DNA of 64,000 bases from Mesorhabditis belari (taxonomy: Eukaryota > Nematoda > Chromadorea > Rhabditida > Rhabditidae). The stretch covers positions 1,550,001-1,614,000 of the forward strand of contig CAUEEP010000938.1 in the NCBI GenBank assembly GCA_958450365.1, in the 5' to 3' direction. Below, one piece after another: positions 33,332 through 43,868 of the stretch. Every line of letters starts with the position of its first letter. Position 1 is the first letter of the stretch. The translations under genes were made by a program, and so were the position numbers. The notes under the pieces are model-generated. The model ran no database searches, was not told where the DNA came from, and saw only the letters and a list, made by a program, of their open reading frames with translations.

Positions 33332-36300
33332 TCAACATTTTCCACTCACGGATCCCCGAAATTCGCGACTGTACCGCGGCGAAGCGCCCAGCTTTCGGTC
33401 GGATATTCGCGCGTACACTGGCCGGTAAAGAACTACCTAAAATTTGGATTACACATCAGAACTTTACTTAGATGATAGTTTTAATATCTAGCTATGATAT
33501 AAAATGATTCTGACTCACCTCATCCTCTCCAGCGAGATTCTCCCCATCATACACTTGACCCAATCGAAACTCAGGACTCACGTATTTCCCACCCTCGACG
33601 TGGTTCACGCAAAAGTCTGAATTTGTACAATTATTATACAATTAGATTACTGTAGAAGTTCAATAGCTCAATATGGAAACTCAATATCGAAATTTAAGTT
33701 CAATAGCTATTTTGTTCGAAACTTTTCCTAAGCTAGAGACGGGAATGGAGCCCTGCTTTTTTAGTTTTGACTCCGTGTACACAAATTGAATCACAGTTTG
33801 CGTATCGATAGTGGCTAGTGAATCTAGTGTACATATGCACTAGATTATAGATTTTATATTTAATATTCTCTACCGTAATCCATGGGTGATGGGGCGGCGT
33901 TCGGGATCCGATAGGGAACGGTGGCGACGGTGAGCGGGAAATCCAAATGGAGGCACTCGTTTCCCTTTTCGTCCTCTAGACACACCTAAAGAAAAGATTC
34001 AGACGAGCTACTGGATTTGAAATACTGTAAAATAAAGTACGATGAGCTTGGATAGACAAAGAATCTAATGACATTCAACGAAAGTAATAATAAAGTAATA
34101 ACAAAGTACGGCAGTTGGGGGCACTTCAATTTCCCCAAACATAGTTTTTTTAGGGTAATTGATGACGCTGATCGCGAAAAGACCCTTTTTAAGTTATGTT
34201 TTCAATTAAAAAAACGTTTATATTGCTGTTATATTTGGTAGTTTGTGGCAAAAAATAACAGAGATATTTTTTTTGTGATCAGCGCCATCAATTATCCTAG
34301 AAAAGCTATATTTGAGGAAATTTTAGGTGCCTTAGTACCGAAAAATTTTCTATTAAAGTTTTCAAAACCTTACCCGAAGAATATAGTAGATTTGTATCAA
34401 TCGGCAGACTCCGATCAGAGTTGGAGGGACCATTGGGAGACGAATCGGGTGCTCGAGCGTTGAATCGTATTTTCCCGTCGAGTTTGCAGAGATTGGCGGA
34501 GATCTTAAAGGAAAGATGAAATTTAAGATCCAATCAACTAAATGGTATTCTAAAATAGGATAACTATCGTATACTCAAAAAACAAAACAAAAACTAACTT
34601 GTGCTCGAAAACAGTGCATACTTGTGATTTGCTCTCTCCCAAGACGCCTTTCTCGATGAAATACTCGACGTGCTGGAAGATTTCTTGGTCAATGTCCATA
34701 GAATAGATAATAGTATCAGTTTTACACAAAAATACTATAGAATTGTGTGCTTTTGTCATCAAGTCAACGCAAATGCATTGTCTCAATCCTAAACAAAGCT
34801 CAAACTACCGTAGACAAACATTTCAGTAAGCAAAAGTTATTCAGTTATGCGTGGCAGCAGCGTAAACCGTGTCAAGTCAACGCATTGGGGGTGGGACAAA
34901 TACGACCTTTTTTTGCGCACCTAAGGCCTTAGACAAGGCCGTAGAGCTTCGAAAATTAGCTCACAGTTGTCCCAATTGTTAGTTTGTAAAGTAATCTTAA
35001 ATACTACAGTTTCCTATGGACGTACGATTTTAAGAGACTGGCGCAAAAGCGGCACAGCGCGTTTTCTAAAGCGTGGGTGCGCACCGTACCCCGCACAAAA
35101 ATCCTCCTTTTGCCATTCTTTTCAATTTTCTTTCATTCCATGATGAAATTTGTCCGGCTTTTATTCTGTGTTCCAGTAAGTTTCTTTGCCCCTTCGTTAA
35201 ATCTATTGTTTTTTAGTGCGTTATTATGTTTTTTAAAGTACCCTCGTTCGTTTCCTCCTTTTTATATTATTTACCCATAGTTTGTTTTTTAAAATTCTAA
35301 TAAGGTTATTTTTTTGCCATTCTTTTCATTTTCTTTCATTCCATGATGAAATTTGTTCGGCTTTTATTCTGTTTTCCAGTAAGTTGCTTTCCCCATTCGT
35401 TAAATCTATTGTTTTTTAGTGCGTTATTATGTTTTTTAAAGTACCCTCGTTCGTTTCCTCCTTTTTATATTATTTACCCATAGTTTGTTTTTTAAAATTC
35501 TATTAGGTTGGCAAAAAAGAAATGAGCGTCGTGTTTGTTGATTTGTATTTTATTCACAGTAAAAGATTTTTTAAAATAGTTTATTCTATTGGAAAGAGCG
35601 TGTTCTTGCGCATCGTTTGATATATAATTTGTCTATGTTTACTTTGTTTTTTTGCAAGAAAGAGTGTTTAGAAAATGTCGGACCAAAAATTTAGTTTGCG
35701 GGCCTGCTTGTGGTATGAATTTAAGCAAGGCAAATCGGCTGCTGAAGCTCATGGCACTCTATCTCAAGTGTTTGACGAAGATGCTCTATCCGAAAGTCAG
35801 TGTAAACGATGGTTTCTGCGCTTCCGAGACGGCGACGAAAGCTTGGAAGACCAAAAACACGGGAGTCGACCTCAAATCATCGACCACGACGCATTGAAGG
35901 AAGCCATTGAGTCGGATCCACGCCAAACCACTCGCGACCTGGCAGAACAGTTCGACTGCACCATGTCACCATTGAGAACCACTGCATGGCATGGGCAGGA
36001 CGAATAGATGCGGAAAAGGGTACCGCATAAGCTATCCGAGGCAAACAAGGCGACACGCACGCAATCGCCGGAATTCTCACCACCGCGCCAAGAACAGTGG
36101 GTTTTCGACCCATTGTTATGTCGGATGAGAAGTGGACCAATACGGCAACACAGCAAGAAAGCGGCAGTGGCTGGACCCCGGTGAAGCTCCAAAACCGGAC
36201 ACCACGGAAAAAGGTGATGCTTTGTGTTTGGTGGAACAGTAAAGGCCTGGTGTACTTTGAGGTTCTGGATTCGGGTCAAACAGTTACGGCGAACCCACAA

Positions 36301-39300
36301 GGCCAATTTGACCGCGTGGACCGGCGCTGCGGCGTCAAGGCGTGGATACGGCGTCGACAAAATTCCTCCACGACAACGCCGGCCGCATGTCGCAAAAACA
36401 CCCAGCAGAAAATTGAAGAAAGGGCTGGGAAGTTCTGCCTCATCCGCCATACAGCCCAGACTTGGCGCCTTCCGACTACCATCTGTTCCGATCAATGCAC
36501 CACTTCTTGGCCGAGAAAAAGTTCAAGAACCGTGACGAGGTCCAAATTTCGGTGTCCAACTTCTTCGAGTCGCAGCCGGTCGAGTTCTTCAAGAAGGGCA
36601 TCCATTCCCTGCGTGAACGTTGGCGACAAGTCATTGATGCAGATGGCGAATGCCTTTTGGATTAATGTATTGTTATCTTGTTTTTATAATAAAATAAACT
36701 TTTAACGAAAACGCGCATTTCTTTTTTGCCAACCTAATAATAAGATTATTTTGTTTTTGTTTTCTTTTCGGCTCCTTTCACTCCATTGTTTTGTATCCGT
36801 TCACACATGCCGTATAAACTCAACTTAAACAATTCCTTTTAACTAAAACGCAAATCTAAATAATATGCCAAAGCGCGATCTTTCTTTTTTCTTTTCTTTT
36901 CTTTCGATTCTTGTTACTTTGTCTTGGGTTTCGTGTCAAATCATTTTAGAAAAGGGTTGGTAAATCTAAATCTACTTAGGTAAAGGAGTTAGTTAATAAC
37001 TACATTGTTTTCTCTTCTCTCTTTCATTATTTTTGTCTATATTTAATTTCATTCATTTAATCATCAAAGTTTGAGATTTGGTAAACGAATCATTCAATTG
37101 GGAGACTTTCAACTACACGCCACATTTAATTCGAGCTAGACATTGCCTTATCTGACGATATTTTCTCTTCGCAATAGTTTTTACGAAAAAAGAGCGCACC
37201 TGGGTCATCTTTATGCTGATCACTTGCTGAGAGCGCTGCCGGTTCTCCACCTAAACTCTTCGATGTAAAATTTATTTGGTCGTCAACACTTTTTAAACCT
37301 CTATGACAAACCTGTGCCCGTACCCGCACATTCTCCCCGCAAACATAGGCTGTTCGATCAAGGGTGATTCTTAATGCGAGCGCTCCCCTCTGACAACACC
37401 AACAACATGTCACTTTCCGATCTTGACCCGTTAAAGGTTGCTGAAAAAGAAAATTGTACAGTAATCGTATTTTAAATGTCGAATTCGATGATTTTATGAT
37501 TTTTCCGATATTTGTTTTATTATAGAACCTGAGGCTGTAGGGTTGTGATCCTTCTATTAGGTTGTCGATAAAGTTTTTCGTTCCTTTTCGTACTTTGCGT
37601 TACTATTGACACCAAGATAGGTTTTCTTAGCTAAAGTGTCTAAACCGCATCATCGAGCAGTACTTTTTGACTACCCGACTTTATGCTCCAAAAAAATCCA
37701 GACATAAGACATTTTAAACCCTTTTAATGTCATTTTACAGAAAATAATTGGCCTTTCTAAATTCACCAATTCATCAATTCAATTTTCCGTATGCAAATTG
37801 ATTCAATAAACCAATATATTCTATATATTTTGCTGAGTATTAGATATTCAGCTAAAAATTCAGTTAACCAGCTTTGTTGCTGCAGCTGAGTAGGCTGATC
37901 GATTGAAGGTCGAGTTTTCAAGCCCAAACTAGATCTACTTAGTCTTTCTAATGAAAATTTCTAAACCGTAGTTCAATTGGTGCATTTGTTGGTTTTTTTT
38001 TTTGAATAGAAGTACGAAAAGACTTTCTGGACAGCCTAATATCAGTGAGTGCTACTTGTAAGAACCCTACAAAACCCTGAAAGCTTTTCGTGACTAATTC
38101 AAATTATAAACAATCATCTTTGCAAGCTCACCAAATACTTTTCCTCCATGCAATCGATATGCGGACCGATGATCGTGAAATACTTGATTCCTTGGGGAGA
38201 GCTCGCATAGGGTACGTCAATTATCACCTGAAACAGCCTGTTCCGAAAACAAAAAAAAACTTGTACTTTTCTATTTTCTAAAAGACAGCCCAACTCACCT
38301 TAATATAGTATCGAATCGTTCCATATCGACTCTCGTAAGAACACGGGAGAGTGGTTTGTGGAAGGGAGAAATGGAAAGGGAATTGATGCATTCCTCGCGG
38401 GAGAATCGGGATTGAGTCCGAGTCATCCGATTTGTCTAAATCAAAAACAAACGATGAACCAACTTCAGTTCAGTATTTAGCTATTCCTTTTCATAGATTC
38501 TATACCACACCCCGGCTACCGTACCCTTCGCCTCTTCTATTTCATTTTGTTTCCTTCTCATTTTTGACAGAGAGTCACTAATTCCAAGTAATCTTTTCTT
38601 CTATCTAATTTTGATGTTTTGTTGACTTTTCCTTCGTTTACTCGTCTCCGACAAAGTTTCTACTAATGATTTCAAGGAAATCATATGCAATTAACACAAT
38701 TGGTGTTGTAAACAGCCGCGTGAAATGATACGTGAAGAGGGATGTGTGCCCGTGAATAAAGAGGCAGTGGAGCCGTGTTGTGGTGGGATTTACCCCTCAA
38801 ACCCGAGCCCACACAAACGGTGAAACCATGCTCAACTACGATCCCACCTTTTCCCCAGATCAACGTCTTCTCATCGAGTACATATTGATCATCTTTCACC
38901 GTTCGTCTCTCACCCGATTTCACCACTTTCAAAATTGCGTGCACTTTGCCGCGCAGCAAGACACGAATGCCTAAACTTGCAAATCGAATTTTTTGAAAGA
39001 CTGATAGGCATAAAATTGGCTTAAAAAAGATGGGAATTTTGAATAATAAACACTTTAATTAAAAGAAAATCATAGGCTAATTGATGATTTTTTTTATTTT
39101 TCAACGGAAGCATGAAAAGAAACGAAAAGACTTTCTGGAAAGCCGAATAGTCTCCAAATCTCACCTCGAATCTTGATATTCTCTGTATTCTCGAGTAGTA
39201 CAGTGCCCTGAACCTGTTCCCCAGCATAATAAACATCTTTTTGTAGTCGAATATCGAAAGAAGAGATATAATCCATGATACACCCTTCTGAAAGGGCTCC

Positions 39301-39967
39301 TTCGGTCGCTGCGGCGACCTTCGGCTCGACCTGGAAATAAGCTTTAAGATGATTTTTATTTTTGGATAAGACTACAGCCTGCAACTAAGTTAACTGCAAC
39401 TAAGTTATTCAGAATTTTAAGTTCCCTGAAAAGTTAACAATGAAAAAAATCAGAAAACATATTGCTATGGTTATTCTGGAATCTTCCGGGAGTAAAATGG
39501 ATCACGCAAAAGTCCTGTACATCTAGCTAGATCAAAATTAGATCTAACTGTACATCTAGCTAGATCAAAATTAGATCTAGCTGTACATCTAGCTAGATCA
39601 AAATTAGATCTAACTGTACATCTAGCTAGATCAAAATTAGATCTAACTGTACATCTAGCTAGATCAAAATTAGATCTAACTGTACATCTAGCTAGATCAA
39701 AATTAGATCTAACTGTACATCTAGCTAGATCAAAATTAGATCTAACTGTACATCTAGCTAGATCAAAATTAGATCTAACTGTACAGCTAGATCAAAATTT
39801 TTCTGAAGTAAAGTTGAAAATTTTGATTAAATTCATAGAAATTCTTGTTTACGATACAATTATAGAAGTCAAGGAAACAAAAAAAAACAAGCAATCAATA
39901 TCTGTACCAATGGTGCGGCGATGTTCTCCAAGAGCTTTTGGCACATGCTCGACATCGCTGCCGCCAT
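33332..39967 (-). CDS. Arrestin-domain-containing protein (ARRDC/alpha-arrestin type)
   Basis: Exons, 5' to 3' on minus: 39908-39967, 39165-39330, 38848-38970, 38299-38435, 38132-38227, 37312-37440, 34599-34672, 34374-34503, 33874-33985, 33521-33618, 33332-33436; about 410 aa. Alpha-arrestins are cytosolic adaptors that link membrane cargo to ubiquitin ligases and trafficking. Arrestin N domain: DIRLQKDVYYAGEQVQGTVLLE, RGKVHAILKV, LPRGMHQFPFHFSLP, SRYGTIRYYIK. Arrestin C domain: VTCCWCCQRGALALRITLDR, YVCGENVRVRAQ, HVEYFIEKGVLG, IRLPMVPPTLIGVCRLIQIYYILR, FPLTVATVPYRI, then HVEGGKYVSPEFRLGQVYDG. About 16 residues of one C-domain strand between RVRAQ and HVEYF were not found; the 2.6-kb intron there holds mariner and MULE DNA. 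The last exon could instead splice at GTGAGT (33,347) to 33169-33306, giving another C-terminus. Confidence 0.9.
34587..34593. other. Donor of arrestin C-domain exon
   Basis: Minus-strand GTTAGTTTTTG follows the exon ending FEH; it is a usable donor in phase 2 and joins to 34503. Confidence 0.5.
34886..35502 (+). mobile_element. MULE-family remnant with internal 205-bp tandem duplication
   Basis: Starts GGGGGTGGGACAAATACGAC, the same terminal word as the MULE at 14,511, and continues with DNA similar to 14,690-14,890 (CCGTACCCC, TTTGCCATTCTTTTCATTTT, CATTCCATGATG). The part from about 35,094 to 35,300 is repeated almost exactly at 35,300-35,502. The mariner insertion follows directly. Confidence 0.75.
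35503..36737 (+). mobile_element. Mariner transposon, full length, degenerate ORF
   Basis: Terminal repeats TTAGGTTGGCAAAAAAGAAA and complement, flanked by TA at 35501-35502 and 36738-36739. 1,235 bp, close to the family's usual size. It lies antisense within the large intron of the arrestin gene and interrupts the MULE-like DNA. Confidence 0.95.
35675..36664 (+). pseudogene. Mariner transposase pseudogene
   Basis: The start and both HTH regions are clear (FSLRACLWYEFKQGKSAAEA, WFLRFRDGDESLEDQ, GSRPQ). The frame breaks after QFDC and again more than once later. Catalytic pieces appear in different frames: MSDEKW (first Asp), VMLCVWWNSKGLVYFEVL, LHDNAGR (second Asp), then in a third frame LAPSDYHLFRSMHHFLAEKK with the third Asp just before a break. 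The end WRQVIDADGECLLD is intact. Typical length is about 345 aa; frameshifts make it non-functional. Confidence 0.92.
36738..37311. other. Arrestin intron DNA right of the mariner
   Basis: AT-rich, with a CTTTT-rich run near 36,885-36,905. I looked here for the missing arrestin C-domain exon and found no convincing candidate. Confidence 0.5.
37556..38040. mobile_element. Mariner-type MITE in arrestin intron
   Basis: Left end ATTAGGTTGTCGATAAAGTT and right end complementary to ATTAGGCTGTCCAGAAAGTC form imperfect terminal repeats about 485 bp apart. No transposase. An isolated right end of the same family is at about 39,112-39,149, ending only 16 bp from an arrestin splice donor. Confidence 0.7.
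37780..37930. repeat. Inverted repeat, left copy (pairs with 40,945-41,095)
   Basis: About 150 bp, including CAGTTAACCAGCTTTGTTGC and CTGATCGATTGAAGGTC, that recur inverted at 40,945-41,095 with few mismatches. The two copies flank the 5' six exons' worth of the arrestin gene, including its start. Confidence 0.85.
39520..39795. repeat. 33-bp minisatellite with palindromic core
   Basis: About eight near-identical 33-bp units containing TGTACATCTAGCTAGATC and ATTAGATCTAA. Unit parts are self-complementary (TCTAGCTAGA, AGATCT). In arrestin intron 1. Confidence 0.96.
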
Positions 39968-40202
39968 GATTTTCTCTTTTACCGGAGAAGGAAATTTTGG
40001 GATTTGGAAATGATGGCCTTATTTGGAGAGATGAATGGTTTATAATAAATTGAAGAAAAGGGAAAAGGTGAATGAAAGCGAATAGTATTTTAGGAATATT
40101 TAGGAATGGATAGTTGTTGAATAGAGAATAGAGAACAGATAATGGCTGGGTACAAGCAACTAGTTTGATGCTTGATAAGATGATTGATAAGCTGATAATC
40201 AA

Positions 40203-40206
40203 TCAG

Positions 40207-40253
<47 letters not shown>

Positions 40254-40255
40254 CT
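40203..40255. repeat. (GATT)n microsatellite
   Basis: About 12 perfect GATT units just upstream of the arrestin gene start. Confidence 0.97.
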
Positions 40256-40489
40256 TGATTTCAATCGTGATATTGTAGACCGGTAAATCGTGGCTATAGA
40301 TCTTGCTATGCAGGGTATTGTAACCGGTAATTATTCAGACAAGTACTTGCCAGCGAATCTTGAAGCCCAAATGGTACTAGGAGAGTTTTATAGAACTAAA
40401 GCCAGCTGAATAACTTTTCTGGTGATGTATTAGCCAGATACTGTAGCAAAATGATAATAGAAATAGCTTATAAGCTTATAAGCTAGATA

Positions 40490-40600
40490 TTTTTCAATAT
40501 CTAGAGCCTGAGCTTATAAACAAGCTGAATATCTAGAGCCTGAGCTTATAAACAAGCTGAATATCTAGAGCCTGAGCTTATAAACAAGCTGAATATCTTT
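40490..40600. repeat. Three-copy 32-bp repeat
   Basis: Units contain ATATCTAGAGCCTGAGC and TTATAAACAAGCTG, three copies, the last diverging. Confidence 0.92.
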
Positions 40601-40944
40601 TCAATATCTCCAATAAAGTGGGGATTGTTTGAAAAATCTTTGCTTTCTTTGTTTTCTTTGCTTTCGTTTTTCTTAACGATCACTCAAGCGTGTTTTTTTG
40701 GAGTGTTTAGGTATCCGAAAATGGGGTTTGAATTGTGGAGAGAGACAAAGAGACAAAGAGGCAAAGAGAATCACAAAATTCACGGCCACCCTCAAATTTC
40801 CTGTCTTTTCCCGTTTGGCGTTAATGAATCAATGGAGAAATTCTTTGCTATAGTGAAAATCGTGAAATTTTTAATAAAACTGAATGGGTTTCAGCTTCAG
40901 AACCAGCTTTAATTCGATAGTAGATCTAAAAGTAGATCTAAAAG

Positions 40945-41095
40945 TTTGGAGACTAGACCTTCAATCGATTAGCTTACTCAGCTGCAGCAACAAAGCTGGT
41001 TAACTGAATTTTTAGTTGAATATCTAATAGTCGACAAAATATATAGATGGTTTATTGAATCAATTTGCATATGGAATATTGAATTGATGATTTAG
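40945..41095. repeat. Inverted repeat, right copy (pairs with 37,780-37,930)
   Basis: Complementary to the left copy, for example GACCTTCAATCGATTAGC and GCAACAAAGCTGGTTAACTG. Either two ends of one 3.3-kb element or two copies of one dispersed repeat. Confidence 0.85.
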
Positions 41096-41139
41096 ATCTA
41101 TTTCAGGACAACTCTGGATTCTTCAATGAAGAGTATTGA

Positions 41140-41345
41140 ATAAATATTCAGCTAAAGTACTTGAAACTTGAGCAGTTTAGCTGAATATCTTGCTGATTTA
41201 GCTTCAATAGATCAAGATAAATGTAGCTACAATATTTGAGCAGTTTAGCTGAATATCTTGCTAATTTAGCCTCAATAGATCAAAAGGAATATAGCTACAA
41301 TACTTGAGCAGTTTAGCTATAAATCTAGCTCTTGAAATATAGATA
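41140..41345. repeat. About 66-bp repeat, three diverged copies
   Basis: Each copy holds GAGCAGTTTAGCTGAATATC, TTAGC.TCAATAGATCAA and TAGCTACAATA.TTGAGCAG. Confidence 0.85.
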
Positions 41346-41775
41346 AAAGTTGTTGAACTATTAGCTCGAGTAAAGCGACAGCACACGAACAGTTTAGCTG
41401 AATATATAATATAGAATATAGTCAAATTAGAGTTACAAAGTTGATGAAGACTCGAGCCGGGAAAACGGCTCAGCTGGGGGCAATCTCTCCACGTTTTTCA
41501 CCGAGTTTTCCCCAGAGAATTCGGAGAAAAGAAAAATGGACAGGATTTGTAGAGATGCATGGATGAGTGTGCTGACAGCAAGCCGACGTTTCCCCAACAT
41601 TTTTTGAACACTTTTGGGGGGAAGAAATGGCCCCATTTGAGCCAAACGAGTGAAATATTGCGTCAACATTAGTGGAAAAAGTTTTCTTCGAGAAATTGAA
41701 TAAAATTATGCTTTAGTTTATTGAAAAGAGCTTACAACCATACCAAGTTGAAAGCAAGGTTTCCCCTCTCAGCCA

Positions 41776-42018
41776 AGGTCGGTTAGTACTTGGATCGGCA
41801 ACTCCGAATCGGTTAGTACTTGGATCGGCAACTCCGAATCGGTTAGTATTTGGATCGGCAACTCCGAATCAGCTGGTACTTGGATCGGCAACTCCGAATC
41901 GGTTAGTACTTGGATCGGCAACTCCGAATCGGTTAGTACTTGGATCGGCAACTCCGAATCGGTTAGTACTTGGATCGGCAACTCCGAATCAGCTGGTACT
42001 TGGATCGGCAACTCCGAA
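41776..42018. repeat. 30-bp minisatellite
   Basis: About eight copies of a 30-bp unit GGTTAGTACTTGGATCGGCA plus ACTCCGAATC; some units carry AGCTGGTACT instead. Minus-strand frames read a decapeptide PIQVLTDSEL repeatedly; there is no splice or start context to call it coding. Confidence 0.96.
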
Positions 42019-42106
42019 TGTCATTTGGCTAGAAAAGGCTAGAACAAAGTACGATTTGGAAAAGATATAGAAAACTTGAGCTAAGCCGAATCCTGGAGTT
42101 ACTCAA

Positions 42107-42470
42107 AGACTAGGACTGTTGGACTAGGACTGTTGGACTAGGACTGTTGGACTAGGACTGTTGGACTAGGACTGTTGGACTAGGACTGTTGGACTAGGAC
42201 TGTTGGACTAGGACTGTTGGACTAGGACTGTTGGACTAGGACTGTTGGACTAGGACTGTTGGACTAGGACTGTTGGACTAGGACTGTTGGACTAGGACTG
42301 TTGGACTAGGACTGTTGGACTAGGACTGTTGGACTAGGACTGTTGGACTAGGACTGTTGGACTAGGACTGTTGGACTAGGACTGTTGGACTAGGACTGTT
42401 GGACTAGGACTGTTGGACTAGGACTGTTGGACTAGGACTGTTGGACTAGGACTGTTGGACTAGGACTAGA
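42107..42470. repeat. 14-bp minisatellite GGACTAGGACTGTT
   Basis: About 26 copies with essentially no variation, so the array is probably very young or under strong homogenisation. Confidence 0.97.
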
Positions 42471-43000
42471 ACTAGAACCAATTTATCAATGGTCACTGAT
42501 TTTTAAAAATGAATGCATTTCACTGGTTTTAACCTTGGTTAGGCATGTTTTGTGAAAAATAAAAACGATAATTCGAGCCAGTGAAAGCAATCTAGCAAGT
42601 GTGTGCTAGGTAAGCCAAAAACAAGTACTCAAGGTTTATCTAAAGTATTTTAATTATTAAATTAAATCTATTTGTTTATAGTGGCAAGTAGTCAAAGGTG
42701 AATCAAAAAAAGAGGTAAGTGGTGAAGAAAAGAAGAAAAAAATAAGTAAAAATAAGTAAAAAGAAGCTAAAAGAAGCTAAAAGTGGATTCCGATCTCGGG
42801 GTAATGCCATGGCAACCCGGATTTTTCTTTTTTTCTACTCAGAAAAGCTTTTCGTTTCTTTTTTTTCTTTCAGTAAAATTTCCGCTGGAAAATTGAGTCG
42901 ATTTTTTTGCAGATTATTTAATTTAATTTTCTAATCAACTTTTAGAAAAACTTTTAAAAGGTTTTGCAAAAAAAAGTTCATTACTTGAAGTTGATTACTG
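42471..43000. other. Spacer, no gene seen
   Basis: AT-rich with a few AAAATAAGT and AAAGAAGCT short repeats near 42,740-42,785. Nothing recognisable as coding. Confidence 0.6.
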
Positions 43001-43003
43001 TTT

Positions 43004-43182
43004 ACAGCAGTTTACAGGAGAAGTTGATTACTGTTTACAGCAGAAGTTCATTACTGTTTACAGCAGAGGTTCATTACTGTTTACAGCAGAGGTTCATTAC
43101 TGTTTACAGCAGTTTACAGGAGAAGTTCATTACTGTTTACAGCAGTTTACAGCAGAAGTTCATTACTGTTTACAGCAGGATT
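43004..43182. repeat. 21-bp minisatellite TTCATTACTGTTTACAGCAG
   Basis: About eight units, some with an extra TTTACAGGAGA. Confidence 0.93.
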
Positions 43183-43280
43183 TTGAATTGTTTTGGACTG
43201 AACGGGAATATGTAACTGGGGTACTTTTCGGTTAAATCCCCGCCACCCAAATAAAAGCTTTCATGCTGAAGTGGCTGAGT

Positions 43281-43345
43281 TAAAATCGCAATTTAGGTAT
43301 TTGAATGTTTTGCAAGTTGTAGGGAAAGCCCGATCCAGGTAAAGG
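43281..43345. repeat. 65-bp dispersed repeat, copy 1 (copy 2 at 44,133-44,200)
   Basis: GTATTTGAATGTTTTGCAAG and CCGATCCAGGTAAAGGT occur in the same order at both places, direct orientation. Confidence 0.85.
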
Positions 43346-43421
43346 TTAGAGTGCTAAGACGCTCTTTGACAAGATTTTAGAATTTATCACCCAGATCGAT
43401 GATTTGCAGGCTACTGACGTT

Positions 43422-43515
43422 AAAGATCTCTGCCCAAGTGAAATCAGGCTAGACTAAATTCACCCAGACTGTTGTGAATTTAGCCTAGCTTTATGTCACT
43501 TGGGCAGAGATCTTT
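43422..43515. repeat. Small palindrome plus TCTTTCGTCAAAGA repeats
   Basis: AGATCTCTGCCCAAGTGAAA and its complement AAAGATCTCTGCCCAAGTGA-type right arm enclose about 10 bp; arms about 42 bp. Directly after it, CAAAGATCTTTCGT repeats four times, and a third, diverged half copy lies at 43,566-43,612. Confidence 0.85.
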
Positions 43516-43643
43516 CGTCAAAGATCTTTCGTCAAAGATCTTTCGTCAAAGATCTTTCGTCAACGTCAAAAACCTCTGCCAAACTGACATCAGGCTAGGC
43601 TAAATTCACAAATCACTAAAATTTTGGAGTGCCAGAGGTAGAG

Positions 43644-43868
43644 TACTGGACAATGAAATATCATATTTGAAAAAAGGTCGTCACTTTCACGCGTCTGTAA
43701 CTCCCTTGTCTTTGAGTTTAAACTATTAGTGTTATACATTTTCTGAAAGCTCTTTTCAAGGGCTACACAATGGTAATATTAATATTTAGAAATACGGTAA
43801 AGACAAGAAAGTTACAGACGCACGAAAGTGACGATCGTTTTTCAAATATGATATTTCATTGTCCAGTA
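43644..43868. mobile_element. Foldback element
   Basis: Arms of about 75 bp (TACTGGACAATGAAATATCA, GTCACTTTC) with about 75 bp between. No ORF. Confidence 0.87.

Larger units (their letters stand above)
39968..40940. other. 5' flank of arrestin gene
   Basis: Contains the GATT run and a three-copy 32-bp repeat (40,490-40,600, AGCCTGAGCTTATAAACAAG). Otherwise AT-rich; promoter expected but not resolvable. An ORF at 40,625-40,912 looks random. Confidence 0.5.

Noticed and set aside
35872..36495. 207-aa minus-strand ORF
   Set aside because: Antisense shadow of the mariner transposase pseudogene.
37126..37311. In-frame extension of the arrestin exon as the true C-terminus
   Set aside because: The remaining C-domain exons further left (HVEYFIEKG, PPTLIG, TVATVPYR) are intact and in phase, so the full-length reading is preferred; the extension is kept only as an alternative end.
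41433..41669. 78-aa minus-strand ORF with somewhat coding-like composition
   Set aside because: No conserved motif, no neighbouring exons; ends beside repeats.
41769..42011. 80-aa ORF of PIQVLTDSEL decapeptides
   Set aside because: 30-bp minisatellite without start context; neighbouring arrays of non-triplet unit length show that arrays here are not under coding constraint.
42107..42470. CRISPR-like array
   Set aside because: Direct tandem units without unique spacers, in a eukaryotic genome; no cas genes.
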